From the NCBI GenBank assembly GCA_018292915.2, contig JACVVK020000005.1, positions 3,132,501 to 3,196,500 of the forward strand: DNA of 64,000 nucleotides, in the 5' to 3' direction. Shown piece after piece: positions 21,396 to 35,797 of the stretch. The translations under genes and the position numbers were made by a program. The notes below the pieces were generated by a model. That model was not told the origin of the DNA, did not search any database, and saw only the letters and a program-made list of their open reading frames with translations. Numbering within the stretch: position 1 is the stretch's first letter; each line of letters begins with the position of its first letter. Origin of the DNA: Batillaria attramentaria. Taxonomy: Eukaryota; Mollusca; Gastropoda; Batillariidae.

Positions 21396-23877
21396 TTTGT
21401 TGTTGATAAATGTTGGATTGACGACACGAGTATTCAAAACCGGAAGAAGACGAAGCCAAAACGATGACCAATCAACTCGGCCCCCACCAAAGTCGGCCCC
21501 TTCCAACTCGGCCCCACTGAAAAGTCAGGTCGGCCACGGGCTGGAGTCAGGTTGGCCCATGTACAGATTCGCAGACTTGTCAAGCTGTAGTTTGGTTATT
21601 TTGCTTCTTTGGGAGGCATTAGCCCTCATTTTTCGCTCAGTTTGCGTGGAGGGAGGGGGGGGGGAAATAGACGCTTATATCTTTGCTCATTTCTCGTTGG
21701 AAGAAGGGGGGGGGGGGGCAGGGATCTCAGTAAGTGTCACATTCTTGTCAAGTTCAGATTAAAATTCAAATTCAAATTCAAAAATACTTTATTATCTGTT
21801 CTAAAAATACATTTTAAAATTGTCTTCAGACACATGCATTTGCTCTGCTCAGTCAGCAAAAGCTTTTCTCTCCCCCCCCCCCCCCCCCAAAAAAAAGAAA
21901 AAAGTACCATCAGCGAGCGCTCAGTTGGGGTGGGGGGGGGGGGGCTCGGTGAGTTTTCTATTTTTGTTGAGCCATTTTTTCCCTTTAAAAAATAAAATAA
22001 AAAATGGTACAGCGAACGCTGTTGCGGCCTTCTTTTACACACATATGCATAAATAAACTTCAAGTGTGCACAATAAAGATCACATTCGGTCGCTGTGCCA
22101 GTGTGCCACGGAATGGAAACTAGCAAGTCTGCATTATGCACGGCATAAAGGACATAATTTTAAAATGGGTTGATTAGTTGGTTAGTTGGGGTTAAAGTCC
22201 CCTCCACAAGAGTGACTAGAGACGACCCTAATGGGAAGGTTGGGGGGGGGGAGGGACCGCTACCCTAACCAGCTGAACATGATTCAATCCAACCAGTACA
22301 AATACACATGTTTCATTTCCCTAGAAATAGTCTATGTTGCTTGCGTTAAACCTCAAATAACTAACTAGAAGAATACATTACAAGTGTGTGTGTGTGAGTG
22401 TTGGGAGGGGGGGGGGTATCGTTGTGAGGGTTGGTAATGTGGTAATGGCAGGGGGAAGGGAGGGGGGGGAACCCTTGCGTTCATTAATGCTCTTATTTCT
22501 ATTGGCACACTTTATATTAACATTTCATGTAAATAATTCAGCATGGTAATTCTTTAGCTGTGTTTTGTTGGTTACGTCACTGTTTTTATTGTCCGCGTGA
22601 TGTGCTTTTATGTCTATGCCTCAAGTGAAATATCTCCGAGTCAGCTGAGGATCGACAATAAAACTATAATGATTGACTGGTTGAACCCTGCTTCAAATTT
22701 AAATAGTACATGCACTACATACAGGTATTCCGGCCATTCCTCAGCATCACTGATGCCGGTTATATCTTTGTTTGTATTTATTCAGTGATATTCCCAGCTT
22801 GAAAAAAAAGAAAGAAAAAAGGTCGGGTGTAAAAGCAAGGCGGTTCGGCCAGGATGATCTAAACTGACATGACTTTCAAGTTTGGTCTGATGTCACGGTA
22901 GCACACTCTGCATGGCAGACTTCATTTTCAGTCATGATCAACCGCTGCCACACCCTCCCCCCCCCCCCCACTTCTTCAGACTGTCAGCTCAGTGACTGGC
23001 ACATCAGTCGCACTGACACCTAAACAATGAATTTACTGATGAATTTTAGCTGCCCTCTCCCCAGGCTCTTCTGGCCCGGCCGTCACTGACTGGGTGTGGA
23101 CTGACTCAGTGAATCACTGAAGCTTCAGACTTATACAGAAACTAGAAAGTTTGTTGGCCTGCCGCACCATTTTAACATCTTTCACGCCGGCAGTACTTCG
23201 CAGGTTGGGCAGAGCTGGTATTCTGACGAGGACGACCTTACTATGACTTGGGACAACCTGGCGACAGCTCTTGGTTGAGTTGGTGGGCCGGGATTGAAAT
23301 GGGCCGAGTTGACCTGAGGCCTTCAACCGGAAATCAAGTAAGTCATAGTACAGAAGCATATAACTCAAATGTTTCTTTTACATAACAATTCTGGTGGATG
23401 AAGGTATAAATCTTCAATAAACATTAATTGTAACACTTTGGAACACTTCTTACTAAGACTTTTGTGTCGTATTTTTAAGGACTCATTCACTGCAGTCCTA
23501 CAGGAAGTTATCGTTGCTAGGAGAAAATGGCGGCTTTCTTGTAAATTTTATCCGCCAAGTGAGTGGAAAACAAAAGTAAAACAAGAGCTTCTGGTTTTCA
23601 TTCAGATAAATTGGTTGAAAGTTTGTGGTAAGCATTATATTGTATGCTCCATTTGTATAGAATTTCGGTTTATTTGAAGGAAGGGCAGACTAGGCGTGCA
23701 AATGAGAGAAACACACCACCTCACTTCGCTATTTTGGTCAGCGCTCGAACAACGGGGATGAAAAAAAAAAAAAAAGGGGGGGGGGGGGAGGTCTGTTTTG
23801 CCTGTTCCATGTCTTTGTGTTTCTTTTTCACCACCGCAGTGAGTATAAACTATGGGCTGAACATTTTTCATTTGCAG
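21396..23877. promoter_or_regulatory. Divergent intergenic region between CRNKL1 and CFAP61
   Basis: About 2.5 kb separates the CRNKL1 start codon from the first CFAP61 coding exon, so both promoters should lie here. It also carries poly-G/poly-C runs near 21,655-21,720 and 21,872-21,945, an (AAATTC)n run near 21,762-21,782 before a TTTATT-containing LINE-like tail, and G-rich stretches near 22,235 and 22,410-22,470. No other gene is visible. Confidence 0.55.
23513..23558 (+). promoter_or_regulatory. X-box-like and YY1-like motifs with candidate CFAP61 non-coding first exon end
   Basis: GTTGCTAGG at 23,513-23,521 matches one RFX X-box half-site; the other half is degenerate. AAAATGGCGGC just after it resembles a YY1 site. 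A splice donor (CCGCCAA|GTGAGT) at 23,558/23,559 would pair with the acceptor TTTGCAG at 23,877, making a 319-bp 5'-UTR intron. The ATG here opens only a five-codon upstream frame. RFX control is usual for ciliary genes; its use here is inference. Confidence 0.4.
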
Positions 23878-26011
23878 ATCAGAAAGTCACAATAGGACCG
23901 ACATCAAAATGACGACCATAGAGACTGAAGCTGGCGCTGCGGAAGTGATCAATGCAAGGCGAACAGAATCGCTTGATGCACCTCACATCTTGAAGCTTGT
24001 GCAACCATGGACGGAGCAGCTGTTTGGACGGATAAACATTGTCAATGTCATGTAAGAAAACAATTTCATTTTGTGTGCTATTCAGTTGCGTAGAATCTGT
24101 GGAAATTTTGTGAAACGCATGAAACCTTTGCTCAAAATATTTGCATAGACATATATTTTGCTTTATGGTCTTAAGAAAAGTCAGGAGAGAGGGAGAGAGA
24201 GAGAGAGAGAGTATGACAGTTCTGTCATTATTCAAATTTGGGTGCATTATACAGTTAGGGTTAAATCAAGCAGATATACCACTGGTGCTGACCCCCAGCA
24301 GACTGCACGAATGTGTTCTTTTGCACAAATATATAAATAACAAATGAGATTGATACGTTGTTTTTGTTGTTGTTTTATTTAACAGTGAGAAAGCTGTGCT
24401 GGCAGTTACTCTGAGTAACGAAAATGAAGACATCATGGCACATGCCGCATTCTTTGACTACCCCAACCTGAAAGACGTGGACGAGGCAGACTGGGAGAAC
24501 TGGATGCGCAAGTTCTACGTGAGCCAGCAGTGCACACCGCTGAACTCTCTCTTCATGCACTACTTCGTCGCTCAGTCGGAATACGCTCAGGGCTGTGCTC
24601 GGGAGATAGTGCGCACGGCTTTCAACGCTGTTCCTGACCTGCACTATATTTTCTTGGTGGTTCCTGTGGGTATCTTTCCTGGTAAGTGAATCGTGGGGGT
24701 GTTGTATGTATTTGCTTTGTACTGTTAAACATCCTTACTTTACATGTCATTTTGACATCGTATCAGTTATATATTACTGGTCGCGAATTAGCCTTTGTTG
24801 CTTGCGCGGCGTTAAGCCCTAAATCACTAACTAACTAGTCATACATTACATGTCATATAGAAATTCCAGTCATTACCTGGATGCACTGCCCCATACAGAG
24901 GTTTTCCTTCATTCGTTAATAAAAGACTATAAAAAGGACTTGGACGCTGAGCACTATACTCATAAGGGAATGGGATTTTACATAGATCTGCATTTCTCAG
25001 CACAGGAATATTGGTATCTTTTGGCATACTGGTAGAAATCATGGCTGCACCAGCCCTGTAATGTAGTGGTTAGCACTTCGGACCGTGGACCAGGAGACCC
25101 GGGTTCGAGTCCCAGCCGAGGCAAGCGGGATTATTCCTACCTAGGTTGGCTCTTACCCAGAGCGGGTGTGTTATGGGCCCAATGGGGAGGCTGTTGCCAT
25201 GCAGCCAAGATTCACCCACTTCACGGATACGACTTTGGGGGTGCTTCCCTTGGTATGATGCGTCTTACGATGCAGATGATTACACGGCCGGCACCGCAGG
25301 TGCCGTAGTTCCCGGGCCTGGTTAACGCCAGGATATTTATGACAGGACCTGGGAGTAACACCATTGGAGCTGGCAAAAGAGTTGGGGCAGCAAAAAAAAA
25401 AAAAATAATAAAAAAAATCGTCGCTGCAATGTTTGATAGTATGTTGTTGCCATAGTCAGTTCTTTGTAAGAAATGTCTGACAGTGCTAGCTATGATCTGA
25501 ATTTGATCTGACTGCAGATGCCTCCATTGCCAGTATCTTCAGACCGATGGACAAACCTGAGGGCTCCACTGGGCCGACAAACAAATGTGCCCTTTTTGTC
25601 TGTGGCCGGAGTGAACATGTCCCTGTGCTGCACATCCGTGATGCCAGGTAAGCAGACTGAACCTGTGTTAAAAAAAAAGAAAAAAGTTCAGTGCATGAAA
25701 ATTACACGTTTCGGTTCTTGGCAAAATACTTGAATTCTTCTTCCATTAGCATTAGTATTTTCTCAGCAACCGCATCAGGCAGAAATACCAAACACAGAAG
25801 TAATTTCTGACAACATCACTTCCTACACATCACTTTATGTAAACTTTGAAGGCCATTCTAATGAATTTCCAGAAGACAGTGCTTCTGGTTGAGCTTTGAC
25901 ATTGACTCAGAAACTGCCACCTCCATAAACCCCAAAGAGCGCAGTACAATGTAAAGGTTTTTAATAAAGACTTTCTAGGCTAAATTTGTGTGCACGTGCA
26001 TGTGCACGTGT

Positions 26012-26077
<66 letters not shown>

Positions 26078-26328
26078 TGATGATGATGACAGTTTGGCTG
26101 TGATTTGTGACTGAGTTAAAGAATTCAAGGATATGAAACTAGAATGATCATCACTGATCATGTTTTTGCAGGGTCGAGGATCACGATGACCTGACACCTA
26201 TCTTCAACCGTCAGAGTGACATGCTGAAAGCAACTTACGGGGAATATTTCCTGGCTGAGCTGATTGAGGCACAGGACAGTCACATGCACTGTATAATTGC
26301 TGAGGTGAATTTATATACTTGACATATG

Positions 26329-26398
<70 letters not shown>

Positions 26399-26429
26399 TG
26401 CACACACGCACACACACACAGACATGTAT

Positions 26430-26488
<59 letters not shown>

Positions 26489-26540
26489 TGTATGCACACA
26501 CACATACACACACACACACACACACAGACATGTATGCACA

Positions 26541-26579
<39 letters not shown>

Positions 26580-26647
26580 ATGCACACACGCATACACACA
26601 CAGACATGTATGCACACACACACACACACACACACACAGACATGTAT

Positions 26648-26713
<66 letters not shown>

Positions 26714-28317
26714 CAACTTGTGTTTGTTCAATTTATCTGAGGTTTTCGGGTGTGGATTTTTTTTTATCTGTTGATGGCTTCCTTGGACAGGGTTTTGCCT
26801 TCTCCATGTGCCGGTCTCTACATGTTTGACAGTACTGACCATCCATCAGTGGGAGTCATGTAAATTTGCATTTTCAGACACCCCTAGACACAAAGACACA
26901 CACTGGCAGACATGGAGACACACATTCGCAGACACAGAGACACAAAGACATGCAATGGCAGACACGGAGACACACATTGGCAGACACAGAGACACACGTG
27001 GCAGACACTGGAGACACACAGACGAAAGACTTACTATGGCAGACATATTATTTGCATGACATTGTTAATACATATGTTTGGACTCAGGTATAAGCTGGCA
27101 AGAAAAAAGCAAAGTTTTCTGCCAACTTTTATTTCATTGTTAAACTTAAAGTGAGTAGGGCTTCACACCACTCAAAATTTGGCTTCCACAAATAGCGTGT
27201 TCTGCGCCTGCCAGCGTGTCTGTGCGTCTACGAGAGTGTGTCTTTGTGTCTGCCAGTGCGTGTCTTGGTGTCTGCCAGTGCGTGTCTCTGTGTCTGGGGG
27301 TGTCTGAAAATGCAAAATTTCTGAATAGATCAGTGGTGTGGTTAAAAAACAGATTCGGTTTACCGAGTCCTCTTCCTTTTTAATGCCATAACAGGTTGAA
27401 GGGTCAGCCGTAGGTTTCCTCAGCATCAGCAACGATGTCAACTTCCCCATGCTGAACGAATGCTTCGAGCTTGGACCGTTCCACGGCTTGCGCAAACCGC
27501 ACCCTGATGATCACACCACGCCGCCACCCACCCCTGAGTCTACGCCCGTTCCTTCAAAAGGTGAGTTTGTAAGGCTGAACATGGAACAGAGCGATCACTT
27601 CAATGCAGTGTGGCCGTTGGAATCGACTGTAAATAAGAGGGGTCTTCATTCTGACGGTCTTGTGAGGTGGCATTGGCCGAATCCAGACAGTCTGAGTCTG
27701 TGTCAGATGTGACAGTCAGACCATATGCCCCTTGAGAACCACCAGCTGTTGCAATAGTATTTCATCCTTTTCATGTGAAACAGACAAATTCAGATACAGA
27801 TAAATATAAAAACATATTATGATATATATCATAGGAATGTGTCTTGGTGCTGTCCTTTCATGCTTCGCAGTGGCACGCACACACATACTGTTACATAATA
27901 AATACTACATAAAATGATGTAATAAGTAGTCCATAATTTAAATACATACACACACACAACAATACATACACACTTGACACACTCTCAGACCAGTACATGG
28001 AATAGTTAGTGTCAAGATGTAGATTACTGAAAGAATGCCAAGTAATTATTGGAAACCATACAGTTGCATTTTCTTAACCTTAGGTTTTATGCGCGAACAT
28101 ACGCATACATTATGGCGCTTTGTCGTTATTTACTGTAGCCACCATATACAGATTCAAATGGAAAAAAATTTACGAAGGTATTATTGTGTCTTGCCTCCCC
28201 AGTACCTTTCTGCTTGCGCGGCGTTAAGCCCTAAATAACTAACTGACTAACCCTGCTACCTTTCAGCACTATGATAAAAAAACAAAAAACAAAAGAAAGC
28301 GCGCGCGTGTGCACGTG

Positions 28318-28383
<66 letters not shown>

Positions 28384-28422
28384 CTCACACACACACACAG
28401 TCTCTCTCACACACACACAGAG

Positions 28423-28515
<93 letters not shown>

Positions 28516-29997
28516 ACCCTTTACTTAGCACTCCACTGTACTCAAGTCCATCAACCTGTAGGTTTCATAGTGGAAACAAGCATGCTTGCATCACAGAAGC
28601 TGATACATGTATGTATACATATAAATGTGTTCCATTTGAGCAGATGAGGTTGACGAAGAGAAGGCAGCGGCTGCGCCTGAAGAAGTGAAGAAAGAGGAAA
28701 CTGAAGCACCGCCCGCGAAAGCTGAAGGGGCGGAGGCAAAAAGCCCAAAGGAGGGGGCAGGGTCTGAGACTGCTGGTAGTCGCCCGGAGAGTCAGGCCAG
28801 CCAGAAAGGTCAGTTTGTGTTCCCTTTTGTCCAACAGAACCCTTTTTTTTCTGATCACAGGAAAATTGGACAAGTCAGAAATTTTCAGCAAGCACTTTTT
28901 TTTTTTCCCAGTCACTGGAAGGTTGGGGCAAACTGCCACTTACGAAGCTCTAAGGCTGTTCGCCAAATGAACAGATGTTTCTATGATAATATAATACATC
29001 AACCAGAGTCGCCACAATGGTTTCAGATGCTATATTGCGTCCCACATGACTGATACTGATGTAATTCGATGAAAAGTTTTCCACGGCGTTGTATGCCTCC
29101 CAAATGTACATGTATTGAGACCTTACGAAACAATTGGGCTAAAAAAAAAAAAAAGTCTGGAAAAGGAAAGGAATATCAGGGAATTTGTCCCCAGAAAAGC
29201 ATTAAGGATCCTGTTGGTGCTGTCCATTCATGCATCGCAGTGGCACACACACACACACACTGTTACATAATAAAGCTCAGTCGGTATAGTGTGCCCGTTA
29301 GGGGGTGCAAATGTGTACCTCTCATGGGCAGAAGGAGCAAATAAACTCTAGTCGTCCACAAACCATTCACACCATTGCTTAGATTTTGACTTAGGAGGGG
29401 AGATTTGTGTTTGTGTGTGCTGTATTTTTTAAAATTTGTTGTCTTGCCACGCCATTGCTGTCTCACTTGGGATACGGAGAGACATACTGAATACAATCAC
29501 CCATTTGTGATGTGGGTGTAGTGTTGTAATTTATTCATAGTACTGCAACATTGTGATAGATTTTTAGGTACGAGTGTACGAACATGTAAATAGGTGGAAT
29601 GAGTGTGCATGGCCGTATGAGTGAGTGTTTGGCATGTTTTATGTTTTTATGAGAGACCACAAAACAATGTTCCTCTTTTGGAAATTTAATAAATGTCTTA
29701 TGTCTTATGTCTTATTTATATGCTGAAATATATTCCCTGACACATATAATTCTGGAGTTTTGACACCCATCACAGAGGGCCAGGGTCAGGAAGGAGGTCC
29801 ACCAGTCGTGAAGAAGCTGTCCGATGCCCACATGGGGGAGACACAAGCACCATTAGTGACTGACCCTTCCAGTCCACGATCTGCCCAGGATCTTGCTTCA
29901 GAGGCATCAGAAGAACTAGGCAAAGTGGTAAAGTTGCTGTGCAATCTGCCTGCATTGTGAAAACGGTTTAGAAACTGAGGAAACTCAACTTTGCTGA

Positions 29998-30057
<60 letters not shown>

Positions 30058-33000
30058 GAAGTAAGTTTATATATATGTGCAGGCTATGATCGTCAGGCTG
30101 TCTGTCTGTCTGTCTGCAGGGGCTTTGTCATTTCTTGAAGCAGATGGTTTAGAAATTTTAAAAAAATATATGCAAATAAATGGATGGATGGATGGATGGA
30201 TGGCAATGAGTTGACAAAGCGGCAGTCCCTAATTGGAGTGAGAGCTAGTCATGTTAACTACACACGCAAACAACCAAAAACCGAATTCAGTCTGAACGAG
30301 GTAAACACCTTTATCATTTTGACACTGAAGTAAACTCATTTCGTGTTGATAAAACCAAACAGTGGTATTCATCACATTAACTGTGTCACAACCAGCTGAG
30401 ATCAATCAGTCAAGTATTTTAATCTGTGATTTTTTTGGTTTTGCTTTTTCCCCTCTCAGTCTCGCCAAACCAGCATGTCTACTCCAAAGCCTTTGGAACC
30501 AACGTTTGCGAAGCGCTTCGTGCCAGAGTACTACGGTATCCACAATGCCTTCAGCATTCAGCTGTTCTGCGTTGATGAGCGCTATGAGATGAGGTCAGAC
30601 ACCAGTTCGGACATGTGTACAGCTGTATATGTACGGCATGTTTTGTGTAAATGCACCTATTCCGTGATTACTAGGTATTAGGGGTGTTCGGTTTTACCGG
30701 TTTTCCGGTTAAAATCGGTCCGACTTTTTCACGGTTTGGTAAACCGGTTTGGCCTTAAAAAAACCGGAAAACCGCGGTTTTTCTAAGGGACATCACTCGT
30801 CGTTTTTCAGCCCATTAGAAGACACCCTCCTCCTTACCCTCCTCCTTATCATCATCATCATGTTGTTGTTGTTGTTGTTGGCTGAACAGGGAAACCGTGG
30901 TGGCCGAATGGTAGAGCGTTGGACTTCCAACTTTCGGGTCGTGAGTTCAAATCTCGGCTAGGACCAAATATTTGTGCTGGCTTTTTCATTGTTGCCTCGT
31001 CTTTGATATCATCCATATGTGGTGGAAAAGGACGTTAAACTCCCAAACACCCACCCACCTACCCTTGTTGGCTGAACATTTCCAACGCTGGGGTACAGGA
31101 AGCCAGAGTACTAGGAGACCCCCCTCCCTTCCCCCCTTCCATCTCTTGGGGAAACATTAGAAGCAATAGATGACGTATACATAGCCGGTTAACCGGTTTT
31201 AAACCTCGGTTTTCTATTGGAAAAACCGGTTTGAGAAATCGTACCAGTTCCACCCTCTACTAGGTATCACCAGAGACAGTGCATAGGGGATACTGGAAAC
31301 CACAGTGGAATCATTGCTGTGGCCTCACTATGCATGTTTTTTCTTAATATTCTTGTATCCATTCCGAAATCCTCAGCTTTTTCTCTAGTGGTTATTTATA
31401 ATGTTCAGTTTTGCAGCTTTGATTCAATGTGAAGTTCATATTTACAGAATTTTAGTTATTTTCATCTAAAATTGCCCTTTTTTCAAAAACTCTGCGAACG
31501 TGCTAGGTCTGAAGTTTGCAAATTTGCTTGATAAACTCCATTTTCCCTTTTAGACATGTCAGCCTTCATCCTACTTATTCATGTTTTCCAAGTTCTTGAG
31601 CAATGCAGCTTTCATGCCAAAAGTTAGTTTGCCAAAAGTGTTTTATTTTGTTCTGATGTTGGTCACTGCACCCACAGCAATGATCCCAAGAGGAATAATC
31701 AGGCATGAGATATTTCTGCCGTTCGGAGGAATTCTGCCACCTCTAGGCCAGTTTCAATCATTTGGGGGGGGGGGGGGGGGGATTCCACTTTCCGCTGTCA
31801 AGGCAAAAAAAGAAAAGAAAAAAAAGTGGCACAAGTTAGACAGTTTATCAATATCATGTACCATTCAGGCATGATTTTTTTTTTTTTGGGGGGGGCCGGT
31901 AGTCCATTTCTGCCATGTTTAATGTGTTTGCTGTTGTTTTTCTGCTGTTTTTTGAGGGAAAAATGAAAAAAAAAGTTGGACATGCAGGGCAGTCTGAACC
32001 CCACCCTACCCCTATCTTGCTGGTTTTGAGGAACACTTGACATCTCTGCCGTTACCTCTTTTTCTTTATAACAGAACACATACTGTTTTCCTCTTTTTGG
32101 GGTCAGTGTTCATATTCATATAATTTATATAATATAGGCAGTTTCCAGTCTCCACTGTCCACTGTTTCTGGTCTCGCCAATGAGTTAGAACAGTTTGCAC
32201 CTGTGAGTACATGTCTATGATGGAAAAAGTCTAAATGTGTGATACGGAGAACTTGAAATGCAATACACCAGTGTCTACTGGTCAAGCATACTGGTACTTG
32301 AATTGAAGCTTTGCCAGCCAATGTGCAGGTAAATGGGTGCATGTATTTTCTCAGTAGATTAAGTTCAGAGCTATTCGTACTGTTTCTTGAACGTGTTGCA
32401 TGTTTATCTTAGTGGCCCAGCTGATGTTGCGCCACTTGCTAAACTTTACTCATGGACTAGTTTGTCTGTTTCTTGGTTGTTTTTTTAATTTCAGGTCAAT
32501 CGACTTCCTGCCCAAGGCATTTTCCATGTTCCCAGACCGTGACTTTTGCATCATCACTCTGCCACACTTGGTGCCGGAGTTCCCATTGATCCAGAGCTTT
32601 GTGGTCAGTGACCAGTTTGTCTTAATGTTGTTGCCACTTTGAAAGTTTCTATGATGTAATAGTTATCGGCTTGCATGCACTGGTCGGTAAGGAAACTGAC
32701 TGTCCGAAATCATTAATCTCTTGCTGTCAGCAGTTACTTGTGGACTTCCGCACTCTGCAGTGGGACTACATACAGCATTGCTAGAGCCCATTTCACCTTA
32801 GCTTCTGTCCTGTATTTTGTTGTATTTTGGTACATGTAATAACTACAGTGTCATACAGCAAAGATAAAGCAAAGTACAAAAATTCCATGCTTTAAATGCA
32901 GAAAATACACCCTGTTAGAATTTTAGTGATCATCTGACATACACGTCTGACCTCTTTAAAATCACACTTCGCATGCTTGGTCAGCAGCTGGTAGTGAATG

Positions 33001-35633
33001 TCCAGCAAGTGACTGCCTGACTGCATGAGTTAAAACTTGGAATGTTTACAAATGCTTTGTTACAGCGTGTGACCCCAAGATGTCCCAGTACACTGCCACA
33101 AGAACTCTACATCTTTCACCGGTCTGGACTGCTCAGGTGAGTCATTTTGACAGGTTGTTCCAGCAACCCCAGGCAGACATTTTCAAGTAAATCCTGATGC
33201 TTGCATGCTTGCTGCAAACTTTTTCTGTGGAAATCTTTCACCTTCAGCATACTGGTGAAAACTGCACATAAGTCTAATGTCTCTCTTGTCAATCACCATA
33301 ATGTCTGTTCTGTCTACGCACAGAGCAATGGACCTGAAGAAGACAGTATTGGCATGTAAAGACAAAGTATTGGCATGGCATCACCGGGCACTATATATTG
33401 CCTCTTTATCTTTGACAAAACTAAATTTATTCCAAAAACCTTGATTCCATGTGTACATGATGTAAACTGACACTGTTCTTTGACTTCCTGTTGGTTTTTT
33501 TGTTTGTTTGTTTGTTTTTTTTGTTTTGTTTTGTTTTGTTTTGCTAACCTGCATGATTGGTAGACAGTTTACACATTATGACCTGTTTGACGCAGGAACT
33601 TTGTGGTGCGCCCAGCATGCACCAGTGACTACAGTTCGGTGGAGAAGCTGGTGAAGACTATTCAGCTCAATGAAAACCTGCTGGCCGACCTCACCCAGTA
33701 CAACAAAGCTCGTCGAGATGCTGTAAGTGAATAGAAGTGAAAAGAAAACTCTCTGGTCATCTCACAAAAGGGCCTAACTGCGATGTATTTGGTTAGAGCT
33801 ATGGCCCTTTTTCCTGATGGTAGAACTCTCCGTAGCAGGCAATTAACGGGGGTCAGAGAAGAGGCGTCTTTTTATGACAGGTGATCTCATGTAGAGTTGT
33901 TTTTGCCGTTGACCTGTAAATCTGTGGCGTTTGTAAATCAGGGACTTCTTTAGAGGTTCGCCTAAACAACTTTGGTTGAACGAGTTTTGTTGATGTGTAT
34001 GACACCTGTAAAGGGCATGTTATTGATCAGAGCTTAAAATCTTCCACTGTTTGGCAGATTTTTCACCTTTGGCTAAAAATGTTCCTCCTCCCAGAGTAGT
34101 GTGTTTCCTCCTCTGAAGCACTTGAAATCATGCCAAATGCACCAAATTGTGCAGATTTTAGTCTAATTCTAAAACTTTTCTTCCGCCAAAAAGGTGTTTT
34201 CTCTTCTGGAGCAATTAAAATCATGCCAAAATGCATCAGACTGCACAGATTTTAGTCGAATTCTAAAACTTTTGTCTTCTGGAGCAATTAAAATCATGCC
34301 AAATGCACCAAATTGTGCAGATTTTAATCTAATTCTAAAACTTTTCTTCTGCCAAAAAGGTGTTTTCTCTTCTGGAGCAATTAAAATCATGCCAAAATGC
34401 ATCAAACTGCACAGATTTAAGTCTAATTAAAAAACAGATTCTTGGGGAGCATACCCCTGGACATGCGTAGCATAACAGCAGACGCATGCTCGTGGGTTGG
34501 CCACTTCGTTACTAAATGCCACACACTTTTCCTCCTTTTGGCTCATGGACATTTTAAGTGCTGATTAATTTCAAACTGAACTGAATTTGCCGTAAGTACA
34601 CAGGGCATGTCTTGTGGTAGATAGTACTATACTTGTTTTGTTGTATCCTGTTTGTGCAAAGAAAATTCACGTTGACTTTTTTTGTGCATTTCAAACAGGA
34701 TGGGACAGAGATTCAGGCATTTGTTGCCGAGTGCCAGAGACAGATTGTTGGTGTGGCCATCATCAGAAGAGAAGAGGTGAACTTCCTATGAAATGGATTT
34801 AAGGATTCAACGTGAAATGGGGGGGGGGGGGGGGGGGAGGGGAATTAGAGGCAGTTCCCATTGCACCACGGAACTATTTCGAGCAGTTCCATTGCACCTT
34901 GGAACTGTTTTGAGCAGTCCCATTGCACCACGGAACTGTTTCCTTTGTATTACTGTATCTGTTTGGGTAAAAGATCCATCACAGTCCAGGATACATCAAC
35001 TCAGAGGCTCCCCAGTCTGACTCTACTGAATCGTGTTCAGCTGGACTGTTCACCTGTAGGATAGCTGTCCCTTCTTCCCCGTAACCTGCCTGTTAGGGCC
35101 ATCTCCAATCACTCTTGTCGCAGGGACATTCAGCTCTAGCTTACCTACCTACCATATGGGTGAGGATAGGGGGGAGGGCATGGATGTTTTGAGGCCTTAT
35201 GCCTTGTGTCCAACAGAAGAATGATTTCGAAGATGTGGGCATTGGAAAAAGGCCTGAGCAACTTTTGGACCTGTTTGGATTTAAACCCACTATTGTCCAA
35301 TCTCAGATCCCGTACTGATTGACTGGTTGAGCTTCCCTGGCATGGCTTCGGGTGGAAGTGGTGGGGGTCGTATATTTTAAAATTTCTGACTGACTTTGTC
35401 GAATTCTGATCCACTTTTAGACACAAATGTTACGTCAGTACTCCCTCCACTATGAAGGCATTGTACAGTAAGATCATCGTTTCCGTTGTTTCTTTAGGAT
35501 ATTGAGTACATCAGGTCTCACTACAACATTGAAGACTTCATCTACTACAACCATCACCGTCGTGAGGACCACGGTCATCTACACCACCTGGCTCTCAACC
35601 CCATCTTCAGCCACTACACCAAACACTTCCTAA

Positions 35634-35671
<38 letters not shown>

Positions 35672-35743
35672 ATGCATGTGTACATGCTTGTGTTTGTGCG
35701 TGTGTGTCTGTGTCTGTGTACATGTGCATGCATGTGTGCATGC

Positions 35744-35797
<54 letters not shown>

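Noticed and set aside
26280..26842. Long Val-Cys and His-Thr open frames on both strands (also at 246-701, 39,102-39,829 and 48,562-49,289)
   Set aside because: They are translations of CA/GT microsatellites, which lack stops in these frames; some merely include real exons by read-through.
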